Below the pieces are notes generated by a model. It was not told the origin of the DNA, did no database searches, and saw nothing but the letters and a program-made list of their open reading frames with translations. DNA of 64,000 nucleotides from Dysgonomonas gadei ATCC BAA-286 (GTDB lineage: Bacteria; Bacteroidota; Bacteroidia; Bacteroidales; Dysgonomonadaceae), in assembly GCF_000213555.1 (NCBI RefSeq), contig NZ_GL891993.1, positions 32,651 through 96,650 of the forward strand, in the 5' to 3' direction. Position numbers and translations under genes: made by a program. This document shows, one piece after another, positions 53,212 to 61,808 of this stretch. Within the stretch, counting starts at the first letter, position 1, and every line of letters starts with the position of its first letter.

Positions 53212-54740
53212 AATGAAATTTTTTCTATTTCTTTATTCGTTAGGTAATTCGTCAGCTTACTTATCTCTTTGTATTTCGGTGTATCCTCTACAAATTTAGG
53301 GAAGATATCCCTAATTTCATCATAGATTACTTTTGTATTCTTAGATAAATCATCTTGTATATTCAGGCAGTCTATGGCCTGTGTTATCCCCATAAACAAA
53401 ACAGACATTACCTGATACCCATTGTCTATTACAGTTTTGGCAAGTAGGGCTGAATTTGTACCCATACTTACAATATCCTGATTGTCATTGTTATTCGGTA
53501 TACTGTGTACATACATAGGATAGGAGAGTGTCTGGCACTCTGCCGTGGTGGAGGTTGCTGTAAATTGCGCAGCTTGTAACCCGTAGTTCAATCCCAGTAC
53601 ACCCATATTTACAAAGGGAGGAAGTATATCATTTATCCGGTCGTGAAACAGGTAATTGAGCTGTCTCTCGGAAAGCATGACCATTTTTGTCACAGCTATT
53701 TTTAGTTTATCCATTTCAAAGGACACATAATCGCCGTGGAAATTTCCGCCGTGATATACATTTCCGCTTTCTTTGTCTACAATGGGGTTATCGCAGGCCG
53801 AATTGGTTTCATTTGCCAATACCTCCTCCGCATTTACCAAAGTATCGTGTACGGGGCCTAATATCTGAGGAACGCAACGTAATGAATAATATGGCTGGAC
53901 CTTATGTTTAAGTATTTTTTCTTTGTTTTCTTTATTATACAGGTAATTCTCACGCTTGCGTAAGCTGGAACTTCCGTCACTCCATTTACGCATCATCCTG
54001 GCTATCTCTTTCTGACCTTTATGGTGTTTTGTTGCATTCAGTTCTTCGGACATAAAGTCATCATACGAAGAGGCTATCTCATTTATCATCACTGATGCCG
54101 CAACAGCCCAGTGCAGCAATCTCTTTGCGTATATAAGGTTTACAATGCCGATTCCTGTCATTACAGAAGTTCCGTTGGTAACCGAAAGGCCCTCACGTAT
54201 ATGCATGGAGATTGGCTTCAATCCGTTTTCTTTCAATACCCCGGCCGTATCTCTCAATTCACCCTTGTAAAACACTTCACCCTCACCTATTAAAGCTAAT
54301 GCGATGTGTGCCAATTGTACAAGGTCGCCACTTGCTCCTACGCTGCCATGCTCGGGTACAAACGGACAGATGCCGCGGTTGATAAATTCCGCTAATAAAT
54401 GAATCAGTTCGGGATGGATACCTGATTTTCCTTGTAACAAATTATTCAGGCGTACTATCATTGCCGATTTCACATAGAGGGCGTCCAGAGGTTTGCCTGC
54501 TCCTGTGGAATGGCTGCGGATAATATTGTATTGAAGATTGGTCAGGAAGTCATCATCGACACGGTATTGAGCCATCGGGCCAAATCCGGTATTGATGCCA
54601 TATATGATTTTATCCTCCGAAAATTTTTTCAGAAAGTTGTAGCTTTGTTCTACTTGGGCAATGCTTTCTTTATTTGGTACTAGTTTTTCTCCTTTGAATA
54701 AAAGTGTGTATATAGTATCAATGTCAAGGGCTTTTATCAT
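53208..54740 (-). CDS. Aromatic amino acid ammonia-lyase, probably tyrosine-specific (starter enzyme of the polyene)
   Basis: Ammonia-lyases of the HAL/PAL/TAL family remove ammonia using an MIO group formed from Ala136-Ser137-Gly138, seen in GSVGASGDLVQLAH. The 510-residue protein has Tyr47 in IYGINTGFGPMAQYR, the selectivity pair Ser76-His77 in RSHSTGAG, and VYHGGNFHGDYVSFEMDKL. The sequence closely resembles, from memory, the tyrosine ammonia-lyase of Flavobacterium johnsoniae (FjTAL), which sits in a flexirubin cluster. The likely product is p-coumarate. Histidine ammonia-lyase activity is the main alternative. It is the first gene of the operon. Confidence 0.9.
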   Translation of the reverse strand: MIKALDIDTIYTLLFKGEKLVPNKESIAQVEQSYNFLKKFSEDKIIYGINTGFGPMAQYRVDDDFLTNLQYNIIRSHSTGAGKPLDALYVKSAMIVRLNNLLQGKSGIHPELIHLLAEFINRGICPFVPEHGSVGASGDLVQLAHIALALIGEGEVFYKGELRDTAGVLKENGLKPISMHIREGLSVTNGTSVMTGIGIVNLIYAKRLLHWAVAASVMINEIASSYDDFMSEELNATKHHKGQKEIARMMRKWSDGSSSLRKRENYLYNKENKEKILKHKVQPYYSLRCVPQILGPVHDTLVNAEEVLANETNSACDNPIVDKESGNVYHGGNFHGDYVSFEMDKLKIAVTKMVMLSERQLNYLFHDRINDILPPFVNMGVLGLNYGLQAAQFTATSTTAECQTLSYPMYVHSIPNNNDNQDIVSMGTNSALLAKTVIDNGYQVMSVLFMGITQAIDCLNIQDDLSKNTKVIYDEIRDIFPKFVEDTPKYKEISKLTNYLTNKEIEKISL

Positions 54741-54768
54741 TTTTCTTTATAATCTGATTAAAGATTTG

Positions 54769-54800
54769 CAAAAGTATTACTTTTTGGCATCTCTTGCAAT
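54769..54800 (-). promoter_or_regulatory. Promoter of the polyene cluster operon
   Basis: On the minus strand TACTTTTG (54769-54776) matches TAnnTTTG, and ATTG (54797-54800) lies 20 nt upstream as a -33 element. It precedes the ammonia-lyase ATG by 28 nt. I see no comparable promoter inside the cluster except possibly within the two repeat spacers. Confidence 0.6.
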
Positions 54801-54856
54801 GCGCTAAAGAAAAAAACAGTTAAATATAAAGACCGGATATTAAAATAAAACTGGTT

Positions 54857-55660
54857 TTACTTGATAAAGCTAAAAAAAGGTTGTATTAATGCAAGTATTT
54901 CATCATGTATAACAGTATTATTCGATGCTACGATATGATGGTTATTGAAAAGAAGTTCCTGTCCTTCAAAATTTGAAATACGGCCACCTGCTTCTTCTAC
55001 TATGAGTGCGCCTGCCATAAAGTCCCAAGGATTGATGAAGGCTTCACACCAGATATCGAACCGTCCGGCAGCGACATAACATAACGACATGGCGGCCGAA
55101 CCATTCACGCGGATACTGGATGCTTTGCCGTATAACTGATCCATAAAGTGGTTCATCAGGGGTTTGTACTCTTTGTCGTTGTATGGCAAATCAAGGCCGA
55201 CTAAGGCTTTGTTCATATCGTTTGTGGCAGATACAGATATCTGTTTTCCATTCAGGTACGCGTTGCCGCCTTTCCATGCATAAAAGCATTCATCTCGACA
55301 TACTTCATATACAACGCCTACTAATGGCTTCGATTTGTAGGTAAGGGCTATGCTTACACAGTACGGAGCGTTGTCGTGAATAAAATTGGTTGTTCCGTCC
55401 AGCGGATCAATAACCCAGCAATAGTCTTTTTCTTCGGTTTTTATAGTTTCTTCTTCTGTGACAAATCCGGCTTCCGGCAACAGGGCCGATAATTTTTTTA
55501 CCAGAAGTTTTTCGGTTTCCTTGTCTACATAGGAAACATAGTCGTGTGCATTCTTTTCTTCTACTCTGTTTCTTTGAAAAACTTTTCTCTCCTTTGCGAG
55601 AAAATGTCCGCCTTCGGTAGCTATTTTGCAGACTTCGGATGTTATATGTTCTAAATTCAT
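54857..55660 (-). CDS. Inositol monophosphatase family protein (SuhB/CysQ-like)
   Basis: Enzymes of this magnesium-dependent family dephosphorylate inositol monophosphate, 3'-phosphoadenosine 5'-phosphate or related compounds. The 267-residue protein shows the metal motif VTEEETIKTE, WVIDPLDGTTNFIH and the C-terminal WDFMAGALIVEEAGG. The exact substrate cannot be set from sequence. It lies upstream of the polyene operon promoter in the same orientation and has its own -7 box, so it is likely not part of the cluster. Confidence 0.9.
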   Translation of the reverse strand: MNLEHITSEVCKIATEGGHFLAKERKVFQRNRVEEKNAHDYVSYVDKETEKLLVKKLSALLPEAGFVTEEETIKTEEKDYCWVIDPLDGTTNFIHDNAPYCVSIALTYKSKPLVGVVYEVCRDECFYAWKGGNAYLNGKQISVSATNDMNKALVGLDLPYNDKEYKPLMNHFMDQLYGKASSIRVNGSAAMSLCYVAAGRFDIWCEAFINPWDFMAGALIVEEAGGRISNFEGQELLFNNHHIVASNNTVIHDEILALIQPFFSFIK

Positions 55661-55681
55661 AAGTTTATATTAAAAACGGTT

Positions 55682-55689
55682 CAAATTTA
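55682..55689 (-). promoter_or_regulatory. Candidate -7 box of the inositol monophosphatase gene
   Basis: The minus strand reads TAAATTTG, a match to TAnnTTTG, 22 nt before the ATG at 55660. Confidence 0.45.
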
Positions 55690-55820
55690 ATGAAATAAAA
55701 AAGAGTTGTAACTTTATATCGCTATTTATTGTTTAATATTATCTATTAAAGTGTCCATCGTTTATTATTCTGTAATTGCATGGTATACTTTTTGCTAGTT
55801 TATAATATATAGATAAATTT

Positions 55821-56384
55821 ATGGAAGTATTATATATAAAGAATATGGTTTGCAACCGTTGCATTATGGTTGTGGAATCCGAGTTTGAAAAACTGGATAT
55901 ACAAACGCTTTCGGTTGAATTGGGGGAAGTCCGTCTCGATAAAAAATTAACCACAGAGCAAAAAAATAAGCTGAGCGAGAGACTCGAATCTCTGGGATTT
56001 TCGTTGATAGATGATAAAAAAGGCCGTTTGATAGAACAGGTAAAAAACCTTATTATAGAGTTGGTACATTATAATAACAATAATCTGAAAATTAATCTGT
56101 CCGATTATATCAGTGATAAACTTCATCACGATTATAATTATATCAGCAATCTGTTTTCGGAAGTAGAGGGCACTACGATAGAAAAGTACTTTATAGCTCA
56201 GAAAATAGAAAAGGTAAAAGAGTTGCTGGTGTACGACGAACTCACACTCAATGAAATAGCTTTCAATCTGAATTATTCCAGTGTTGCTCACCTTAGCGCC
56301 CAGTTCAAGAAAGTAACGGGCCTCACCCCGAGCCACTTCAGGCAAATAAGAACAAACAAGCGAAAACCATTGGATGAGGTGTAA
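55821..56384 (+). CDS. AraC-type regulator with an N-terminal CxxC (HMA-like) domain
   Basis: The 187-residue protein joins two parts. Residues 1-65 look like a heavy-metal-associated domain, with YIKNMVCNRCIMVV (Cys11 and Cys14) and an HMA-like ending, LESLGFSLI. Residues about 90-180 form an AraC HTH domain with KIEKVKELLVYDELTLNEIAF and HLSAQFKKVTGLTPSHF. Placed directly before copA, it is very likely a copper- or metal-responsive activator of the downstream ATPase and chaperone. The usual AraC sugar-binding domain is replaced by the metal-binding-like domain. Sensing is inference. Confidence 0.85.
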   Translation: MEVLYIKNMVCNRCIMVVESEFEKLDIQTLSVELGEVRLDKKLTTEQKNKLSERLESLGFSLIDDKKGRLIEQVKNLIIELVHYNNNNLKINLSDYISDKLHHDYNYISNLFSEVEGTTIEKYFIAQKIEKVKELLVYDELTLNEIAFNLNYSSVAHLSAQFKKVTGLTPSHFRQIRTNKRKPLDEV

Positions 56385-56436
56385 ATCTCATAAACTTTCC
56401 AAAGAATAGTATAACAACTCCCGGCTATTTTGTTGC

Positions 56437-56444
56437 CATCTTTG
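56437..56444 (+). promoter_or_regulatory. Candidate -7 box of copA
   Basis: CATCTTTG differs from TAnnTTTG only at the first base. It lies 13 nt before the ATG at 56457 and about 50 nt after the regulator stop codon, so copA could have its own regulated promoter. Confidence 0.35.
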
Positions 56445-56456
56445 TATAATCAAAAG

Positions 56457-58685
56457 ATGAAGATTATGAAAGCAACAGATAATACAGTAAAGAAGACATT
56501 CCCCGTACTTCAGATGTCATGCGCGTCGTGTGCTATAAGCGCGGAGAGTATTGTTAAGGGACTGAAAGGAGTGGTAAATGCATCGGTTAACTTTGCTACT
56601 GCAACATTGGCTGTAGAATATTTACCGGATGAAATATCTCCCGAGAATATGCGTGATGCGATTCAGGACGGGGGATATGACCTATTTATTGAAGAAGACA
56701 GGAATACAACTGCTGAAACTTTGGAAGAAATTCACCGGAAGAAATTCGGTGATCTGAAACGGAGAACGATATTAGCCATCGTCCTTTCTATACCGGTAGT
56801 TACAATAGGGATGTTCTTTATGCATATGTCTTATGCCAACGAAATAATGTGGGTGCTTTCCACTCCTGTTATTTTCTGGTTGGGTAAAGATTTCTTTATC
56901 AATGCGTGGAAGCAGGCAAAGCACAGATCTGCAAATATGGATACACTCGTGGCGTTGAGTACAAGTGTGGCTTATTTGTTCAGTGTATTCAATACGCTGT
57001 TCCCTGATTTCTGGATAACAAGAGGAGTAGAACCCCATGTCTATTTCGAGGCTGCCAGCGTTATCATTGCATTTATTCTATTGGGACGGTTGCTGGAGGA
57101 AAAGGCAAAAGGGAATACTTCGTCTGCCATAAAAAAGCTGATGGGCTTGCAACCGAAGACCGTTACTATTATACAAGAAGATGGCAGTCACAATCAAATC
57201 CCGATTGAAAATGTAAATATAGACGACCTTATTCTGGTAAAGCCCGGAGAAAAGATTGCAGTGGACGGACGGGTTACGGAGGGGACATCATATGTGGACG
57301 AAAGCATGCTGAGCGGAGAACCTGTACCCGTATTGAAGGAAGCAGATGAAAAAGTATTTGCCGGAACAATAAATCAAAAGGGAAGTTTCTGCTTCAAGGC
57401 TGAGAAAGTAGGCTCCGAAACCATGCTTGCCCAAATCATAAAGATGGTGCAGGAAGCGCAGGGCAGCAAAGCTCCGGTGCAAAAACTGGTTGACAAAATA
57501 GCCGGAATCTTTGTTCCTGTGGTAATAAGCATTGCTGTTGTGTCTTTCATTGTCTGGCTCGTACTAGGTGGTAGCGGAGGTTTTACACATGGCTTACTTG
57601 CATTGGTAACGGTGCTCATTATTGCCTGCCCATGTGCTTTGGGACTTGCCACGCCGACAGCGATAATGGTCGGAGTAGGGAAGGGCGCTGAAAAAGGCAT
57701 CCTGATAAAAGATGCTGAAAGCCTTGAACTGGCAAAGAAGATAAACGCAGTTGTGCTGGACAAGACCGGAACCATAACAGAAGGTAAACCTCAGGTAACC
57801 GATATTCTCTGGCTGAATAATGATGACAGCCCGAAAGCCGCTTTACTAAGCCTGGAGAAACAATCGGAGCATCCGTTAGCGGAGGCTGTGGTACGATATT
57901 TCGATGCAGAGGCGTCTATTCCTGCCTCCGGCTTCGAAAGTATTACGGGAAAAGGAGCTAAAGGCTTTGTTGGCGGGCAGTTATACTTTGCCGGAAATTA
58001 TAAATTGCTGAATGATAACAACATTGTTATAAATGAAGCCTTAGGCAAAAAGGCCGAAGAACTTAGTTCCCAATCTAAAACCGTAATCTGGTTTGCTGAT
58101 GATAAGCAGGCGATTGCAGTCGTTGCCATTGCCGATAAGATAAAGGCTACTTCGCAAACCGCTGTGCGGGAATTACAATCCTCAGGAATAGAGGTGTATA
58201 TGCTCACCGGAGATAATGAATCCACAGCAAAGGAGATAGCCGCACGGACCGGTATAAAACGCTATAAAGCCGAGGTGTTGCCTCAACAAAAGGCCGAATT
58301 TGTAAAGCAATTGCAGGCCGAGGGCAAAATAGTCGCAATGGTCGGAGACGGGATCAATGACAGTACTGCATTGGCTCAGGCCGATTTGAGTATAGCGATG
58401 GGTAAAGGCAGCGATATAGCTATGGATGTGGCAAAGATGACAATTATATCGTCGGACCTCACCAAAATACCCGAAGCGATTAAGCTGTCGCGGCAAACAG
58501 TTACTACTATACGGCAAAACCTGTTCTGGGCATTTATATATAACCTGATAGGAATACCTGTTGCCGCGGGCATCCTTTTCCCAATCAATGGCTTTTTACT
58601 TAATCCGATGATAGCAGGTGCTGCGATGGCGTTGAGTAGTGTCAGTGTGGTTAGCAATAGCTTACGCCTGAAATGGAAGAAATAA
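56457..58685 (+). CDS. copA: Copper-exporting P1B-type ATPase CopA
   Basis: CopA pumps Cu(I) out of the cytoplasm using ATP. The 742-residue protein starts at the ATG at 56457 or the ATG at 56466; upstream in-frame codons overlap the predicted promoter. It has one N-terminal metal domain with MSCASC (Cys22 and Cys25). The CPC motif at residues 391-393 (IIACPCALG) lies in the transport helix, the phosphorylated Asp435 is in VVLDKTGTITEG, and SEHPLAEAV, MLTGDNES and MVGDGINDS follow. Together with the preceding HMA-AraC gene and the following chaperone it forms a copper-tolerance cassette. Confidence 0.93.
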   Translation: MKIMKATDNTVKKTFPVLQMSCASCAISAESIVKGLKGVVNASVNFATATLAVEYLPDEISPENMRDAIQDGGYDLFIEEDRNTTAETLEEIHRKKFGDLKRRTILAIVLSIPVVTIGMFFMHMSYANEIMWVLSTPVIFWLGKDFFINAWKQAKHRSANMDTLVALSTSVAYLFSVFNTLFPDFWITRGVEPHVYFEAASVIIAFILLGRLLEEKAKGNTSSAIKKLMGLQPKTVTIIQEDGSHNQIPIENVNIDDLILVKPGEKIAVDGRVTEGTSYVDESMLSGEPVPVLKEADEKVFAGTINQKGSFCFKAEKVGSETMLAQIIKMVQEAQGSKAPVQKLVDKIAGIFVPVVISIAVVSFIVWLVLGGSGGFTHGLLALVTVLIIACPCALGLATPTAIMVGVGKGAEKGILIKDAESLELAKKINAVVLDKTGTITEGKPQVTDILWLNNDDSPKAALLSLEKQSEHPLAEAVVRYFDAEASIPASGFESITGKGAKGFVGGQLYFAGNYKLLNDNNIVINEALGKKAEELSSQSKTVIWFADDKQAIAVVAIADKIKATSQTAVRELQSSGIEVYMLTGDNESTAKEIAARTGIKRYKAEVLPQQKAEFVKQLQAEGKIVAMVGDGINDSTALAQADLSIAMGKGSDIAMDVAKMTIISSDLTKIPEAIKLSRQTVTTIRQNLFWAFIYNLIGIPVAAGILFPINGFLLNPMIAGAAMALSSVSVVSNSLRLKWKK

Positions 58686-58740
58686 GAATCTATAAAAAAC
58701 GAAAAAAGAAGAACGAAAAGTGAAAAATAAATTTAGTGTA

Positions 58741-58778
58741 CTAGAGTCTAGTATACTAGAATTCTAGAATTCTAGAAA
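58741..58778 (+). repeat. Five CTAG units at 7-8-bp period between copA and the chaperone gene
   Basis: CTAG occurs at 58741, 58748, 58756, 58764 and 58772. The units read CTAGAGT, CTAGTATA, CTAGAATT, CTAGAATT and CTAGAAAA. CTAG is rare in most bacterial genomes, so five within 35 bp is striking. The block lies 42 bp before the chaperone ATG at 58820. It could be an operator, a small hairpin array or a variable tandem repeat. Confidence 0.75.
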
Positions 58779-58819
58779 ACTTTCAACTTATTACTTAAAA
58801 CTTATAACTCATTAAACAT

Positions 58820-59035
58820 ATGGAAACAAAGACATTTACATTTAAGACCAATATCAATTGTGGCGGATGTATCGCCAAAGTAACCCCGTTCCTCGATGAA
58901 GTGAAAGGTATTTCAAACTGGAATGTAGATACTGAAAATAAGAATAAGATACTGACTGTAGTATCGGACGGCATCACCGAAAGTGAAGTGATAGATACTG
59001 TACAGAAGGCGGGATTTAAGATAGAAACGATATAA
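58820..59035 (+). CDS. CopZ-like heavy-metal-binding chaperone
   Basis: The 71-residue protein is a single HMA domain with the metal-binding motif NINCGGCIAK (Cys14 and Cys17) and a C-terminal VIDTVQKAGFKIETI. Small proteins of this type pass Cu(I) to CopA or to the regulator. It follows copA after 134 nt that hold the CTAG array, and is followed by a strong terminator. I use no symbol because copper specificity is inferred from context. Confidence 0.88.
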   Translation: METKTFTFKTNINCGGCIAKVTPFLDEVKGISNWNVDTENKNKILTVVSDGITESEVIDTVQKAGFKIETI

Positions 59036-59047
59036 AGTATTATTTAA

Positions 59048-59088
59048 CGGGCGGCTGATCAAAATATATGATCAGCAGTCCGTTTTTT
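59048..59088. terminator. Intrinsic terminator after the chaperone gene
   Basis: The stem includes GCTGATCA (59053-59060) with TGATCAGC (59069-59076), extended outward toward CGG/CCG, and is followed by a T-run from 59083. It lies between convergent genes and may act in both directions. Confidence 0.8.
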
Positions 59089-59090
59089 AC

Positions 59091-59831
59091 CTATTCCCTA
59101 GCCGCTTGAGTTATTCCAATTATCACACCGAAATCACCGTCCATCGGATTCAGATGTTTCTCAGGCAGATACATACGTGATACGAACCCATCGAGATACA
59201 AAGCGTTTCTACAGCCAAGTGATTTGAAATAAGAAGCAAAGTCATAAAAATTTACTTTTGCCGTAGATATAACAAACACCACATTATTATCCGGTAAAAT
59301 ACCAACTCCATTCCGTATTTGCAGATTTGTCGAACCATCCTTAAACTGAGGATGTATCTCTCCGTCTATAACAAGCATTGGGCCCGATTGGGTAGCATAC
59401 TTTATTTGTCCGTTATCCGTGAAATTTTCGGTTTTACATACAACTGCCGTATTATTGGATGTGATGTAGAAAATTCCGTTTGGCTTCATATAAAAATTGC
59501 CTGTATTGGAAGATGAATCCAGCTTTTTTAATGTTTTAAACCGTTGTATAAAAAGTCCTATCGGCGCATAATTGGAATCGAACATACCTCCGTTCATCGC
59601 AAATATCAGTTTCAAATCTTTCCTTTCAACATACGTTTTCAGATTTTGTATACCGCGTATAATTTTGCTGCTATCATCTTTCCAGTAAAAATCAATATCC
59701 TGCGATTTTGTATCTACGACGTAACTAATGATCTTATCATCAATAGGATTCTTATCCGGAGAGAATGAAATCGCCACAGTGACCGAAAATATAAATAAAG
59801 AAAATAATATTAACTGTTTGTATATAGTCAT
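59091..59831 (-). CDS. Secreted phosphodiester glycosidase family protein (NAGPA/DUF2233)
   Basis: Members of this family cleave N-acetylglucosamine phosphodiesters or similar sugar phosphodiesters. The 246-residue precursor has an N-terminal signal or anchor helix (about 5-24) and a domain with LIFAMNGGMFDSNYAPIG. Later come TQSGPMLVIDGEIHPQF and CRNALYLDGFVSRMYLP, which match the conserved DUF2233 core. A free lipoprotein cysteine is not evident. The gene has its own -7 box and is convergent to the copper cassette. The substrate is unknown. Confidence 0.85.
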   Translation of the reverse strand: MTIYKQLILFSLFIFSVTVAISFSPDKNPIDDKIISYVVDTKSQDIDFYWKDDSSKIIRGIQNLKTYVERKDLKLIFAMNGGMFDSNYAPIGLFIQRFKTLKKLDSSSNTGNFYMKPNGIFYITSNNTAVVCKTENFTDNGQIKYATQSGPMLVIDGEIHPQFKDGSTNLQIRNGVGILPDNNVVFVISTAKVNFYDFASYFKSLGCRNALYLDGFVSRMYLPEKHLNPMDGDFGVIIGITQAARE

Positions 59832-59883
59832 TATGATAGTTTGTTTTGTGTGCAGGCAATTTAATGATTAAAATGATAAGTTG

Positions 59884-59891
59884 CAAAATTA
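59884..59891 (-). promoter_or_regulatory. Candidate -7 box of the phosphodiester glycosidase gene
   Basis: The minus strand reads TAATTTTG, an exact TAnnTTTG match, about 50 nt before the ATG at 59831. Confidence 0.5.
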
Positions 59892-60032
59892 CTTTTTTAT
59901 TATAAATTCTACGTTTATATCTCTGATTATATTGAAGTTTTATAAACATTTCAAAGAACGGTTGCTTTTTACATATAGATAAAGCTTTTCTGAGAATATT
60001 CAGATAGTTACCACAATTTTCACCTGTACAAT

Positions 60033-60065
60033 ATTGGCGCATTCGTTTTTATTGTCTTACCTTTG
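60033..60065 (+). promoter_or_regulatory. Candidate promoter of the YidE-type transporter gene
   Basis: TACCTTTG (60058-60065) matches the -7 box, and ATTG at 60033-60036 lies 21 nt upstream as a -33 element. The ATG at 60095 gives a leader of about 22 nt. Confidence 0.55.
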
Positions 60066-60094
60066 TCACAGCATTTCTAACGTTGTGTAATGTC

Positions 60095-61771
60095 ATGGAT
60101 TGGTTAATGGAGACCATTTTTGAGCCCTCGTCGGTTCAATCTATTATAGTTATTTCGGTCGTTTCGGCTATTGGGTTGCAACTAGGCAAGCTGCAACTGT
60201 TCAATATTTCACTGGGTATCACCTTTGTTTTCTTTGTCGGCATTATACTGGGTCATTTCGATCTTGACCTGAATAAAGATATGCTTAATTTTGCTCAAAA
60301 TTTTGGGCTTATACTGTTTATCTATGCCTTAGGATTACAGGTCGGGCCCGGTTTCTTTTCTTCACTGCGTAAAGGAGGCCTTCGTTTAAATATGCTGGCC
60401 TTGGGCGTTGTCTTCCTCGGTTTGGTAATGGCGCTTATATTCAGTATCGTCAGTGATATTTCTTTACCCAATATGGTGGGTATTCTTTGCGGAGCCACTA
60501 CAAATACTCCGGCTTTGGGTGCAGCACAACAAGCATTGAAACAAATAACCGGCGGAGATATGAAAGCCATAGCTGATATGGCATTGGCTACTGCCGTGGC
60601 ATATCCGTTGGGAGTAGTAGGCGTAATATTAGCTATCATATTCCTGAAGAAAGTGTTCGTGGCCAAAGGCGCTTATGCTGTTCCCAGTGAGAAGAAAGAC
60701 CATAATACATATGTAGGCGAGTTTCATGTGACCAATCCGGCTATAGAAGGAAAGACGATCCGCGATATCATGAAGCTGTCTTCAAAGCGTTTTGTCATAT
60801 CACGCATCTGGCGCGACGGCAAAGTGACCATCCCTACTTCCGAAAGCGTGATGCAACATGACGACCATCTACTGATTATCTCTATCAAATCGGATGTAGA
60901 GCATATCAAGGTTTTGTTCGGCGAGCAGGAAAACGTAGACTGGAACAAGGAAGATATAGACTGGAACCATATAGATAACAGCCAGCTTGTATCGCGCCGT
61001 ATTATCGTAACCCGCAGCAAGGTTAATGGCGTGAAGCTGGGTACGTTGAGGCTCAGAAACAATTACGGTATCAATATTACCCGTGTTAACCGTGCAGGTA
61101 TAGACCTGCTTGCTTCGCCGGACTTGTCTCTACAGATCGGCGATAAGCTTACAGTGGTTGGAGAAAAGGCGTCGATAGACAATGTGGCTAAAATACTCGG
61201 TGACGAAGAGAAACGCCTCGACCGTCCCAACCTCATCGCTATCTTTGCCGGTATTGCCTTAGGTCTTATCCTGGGAGCATTGCCCCTTCCTTTCCCGGGT
61301 ATGACATTCCCCGTGAAGCTGGGTATAGCCGGAGGACCTATCATTGTAGGAATACTGATGGGCGCATTTGGCCCCCGCTTCCGTTTTACCACATATACGA
61401 CTCAGAGCGCAAACTTACTGATGCGCCAGTTCGGGCTCACAGTCTATCTGGCATGCCTGGGAATCAGCGCCGGAGAGCATTTCTTCGAGACTGTATTCCA
61501 GACAGAAGGACTCCTGTGGGTTGGCTTCGGTTTTATACTGACTGTTGTCCCTGTCATTGTTGTAGCCTTATTTGCCATGAAAATGTTCAAACTCAACTAT
61601 GCCAAGTGTGTTGGGATGCTTTGCGGCAGTATGGCAAATCCAATGGCGCTCAACTATGTAAACTCGATAATAGAAGACGATGAACCATCTGTAGCATATG
61701 CCACTGTTTATCCCGTATCTATGTTTGCCAGGATAATCTTCACGCAACTGTTACTGATGTTCTTTATATAG
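60095..61771 (+). CDS. AAE-family (YidE-like) transporter with RCK_C domains
   Basis: The 558-residue protein has two blocks of predicted membrane helices (about 15-195 and 385-558) flanking two cytoplasmic RCK_C-type regulatory domains (about 200-370). Motifs include IGLQLGKLQLFNISLG, the repeated CGATTNTPALGAAQQ and CGSMANPMALNYVNS, and IVTRSKVNGVKLGTLRL. The aspartate:alanine exchanger family includes this type. The exchanged substrate here is unknown. The TTG at 60083 is in frame upstream, but the ATG at 60095 is preferred because of the promoter position. Confidence 0.87.
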   Translation: MDWLMETIFEPSSVQSIIVISVVSAIGLQLGKLQLFNISLGITFVFFVGIILGHFDLDLNKDMLNFAQNFGLILFIYALGLQVGPGFFSSLRKGGLRLNMLALGVVFLGLVMALIFSIVSDISLPNMVGILCGATTNTPALGAAQQALKQITGGDMKAIADMALATAVAYPLGVVGVILAIIFLKKVFVAKGAYAVPSEKKDHNTYVGEFHVTNPAIEGKTIRDIMKLSSKRFVISRIWRDGKVTIPTSESVMQHDDHLLIISIKSDVEHIKVLFGEQENVDWNKEDIDWNHIDNSQLVSRRIIVTRSKVNGVKLGTLRLRNNYGINITRVNRAGIDLLASPDLSLQIGDKLTVVGEKASIDNVAKILGDEEKRLDRPNLIAIFAGIALGLILGALPLPFPGMTFPVKLGIAGGPIIVGILMGAFGPRFRFTTYTTQSANLLMRQFGLTVYLACLGISAGEHFFETVFQTEGLLWVGFGFILTVVPVIVVALFAMKMFKLNYAKCVGMLCGSMANPMALNYVNSIIEDDEPSVAYATVYPVSMFARIIFTQLLLMFFI

Positions 61772-61808
61772 AGATACAGTTAAGAGCCTGTATACAGGCA
61801 ATCTCTAT
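61768..61808. terminator. Bidirectional hairpin between convergent genes
   Basis: The outer stem is ATAGAGAT (61768-61775) with ATCTCTAT (61801-61808), enclosing an inner perfect hairpin GCCTG/CAGGC (61786-61799). It starts in the stop codon of the transporter gene and ends in the last codons of the PurF-like gene. There is no long T-run. Confidence 0.5.

Noticed and set aside
58741..58778. Cloning-site or assembly artefact because of EcoRI/XbaI-like sequences
   Set aside because: The sequence sits in a natural intergenic region of a coherent copper cassette and has a regular 8-bp period; no vector sequence flanks it.
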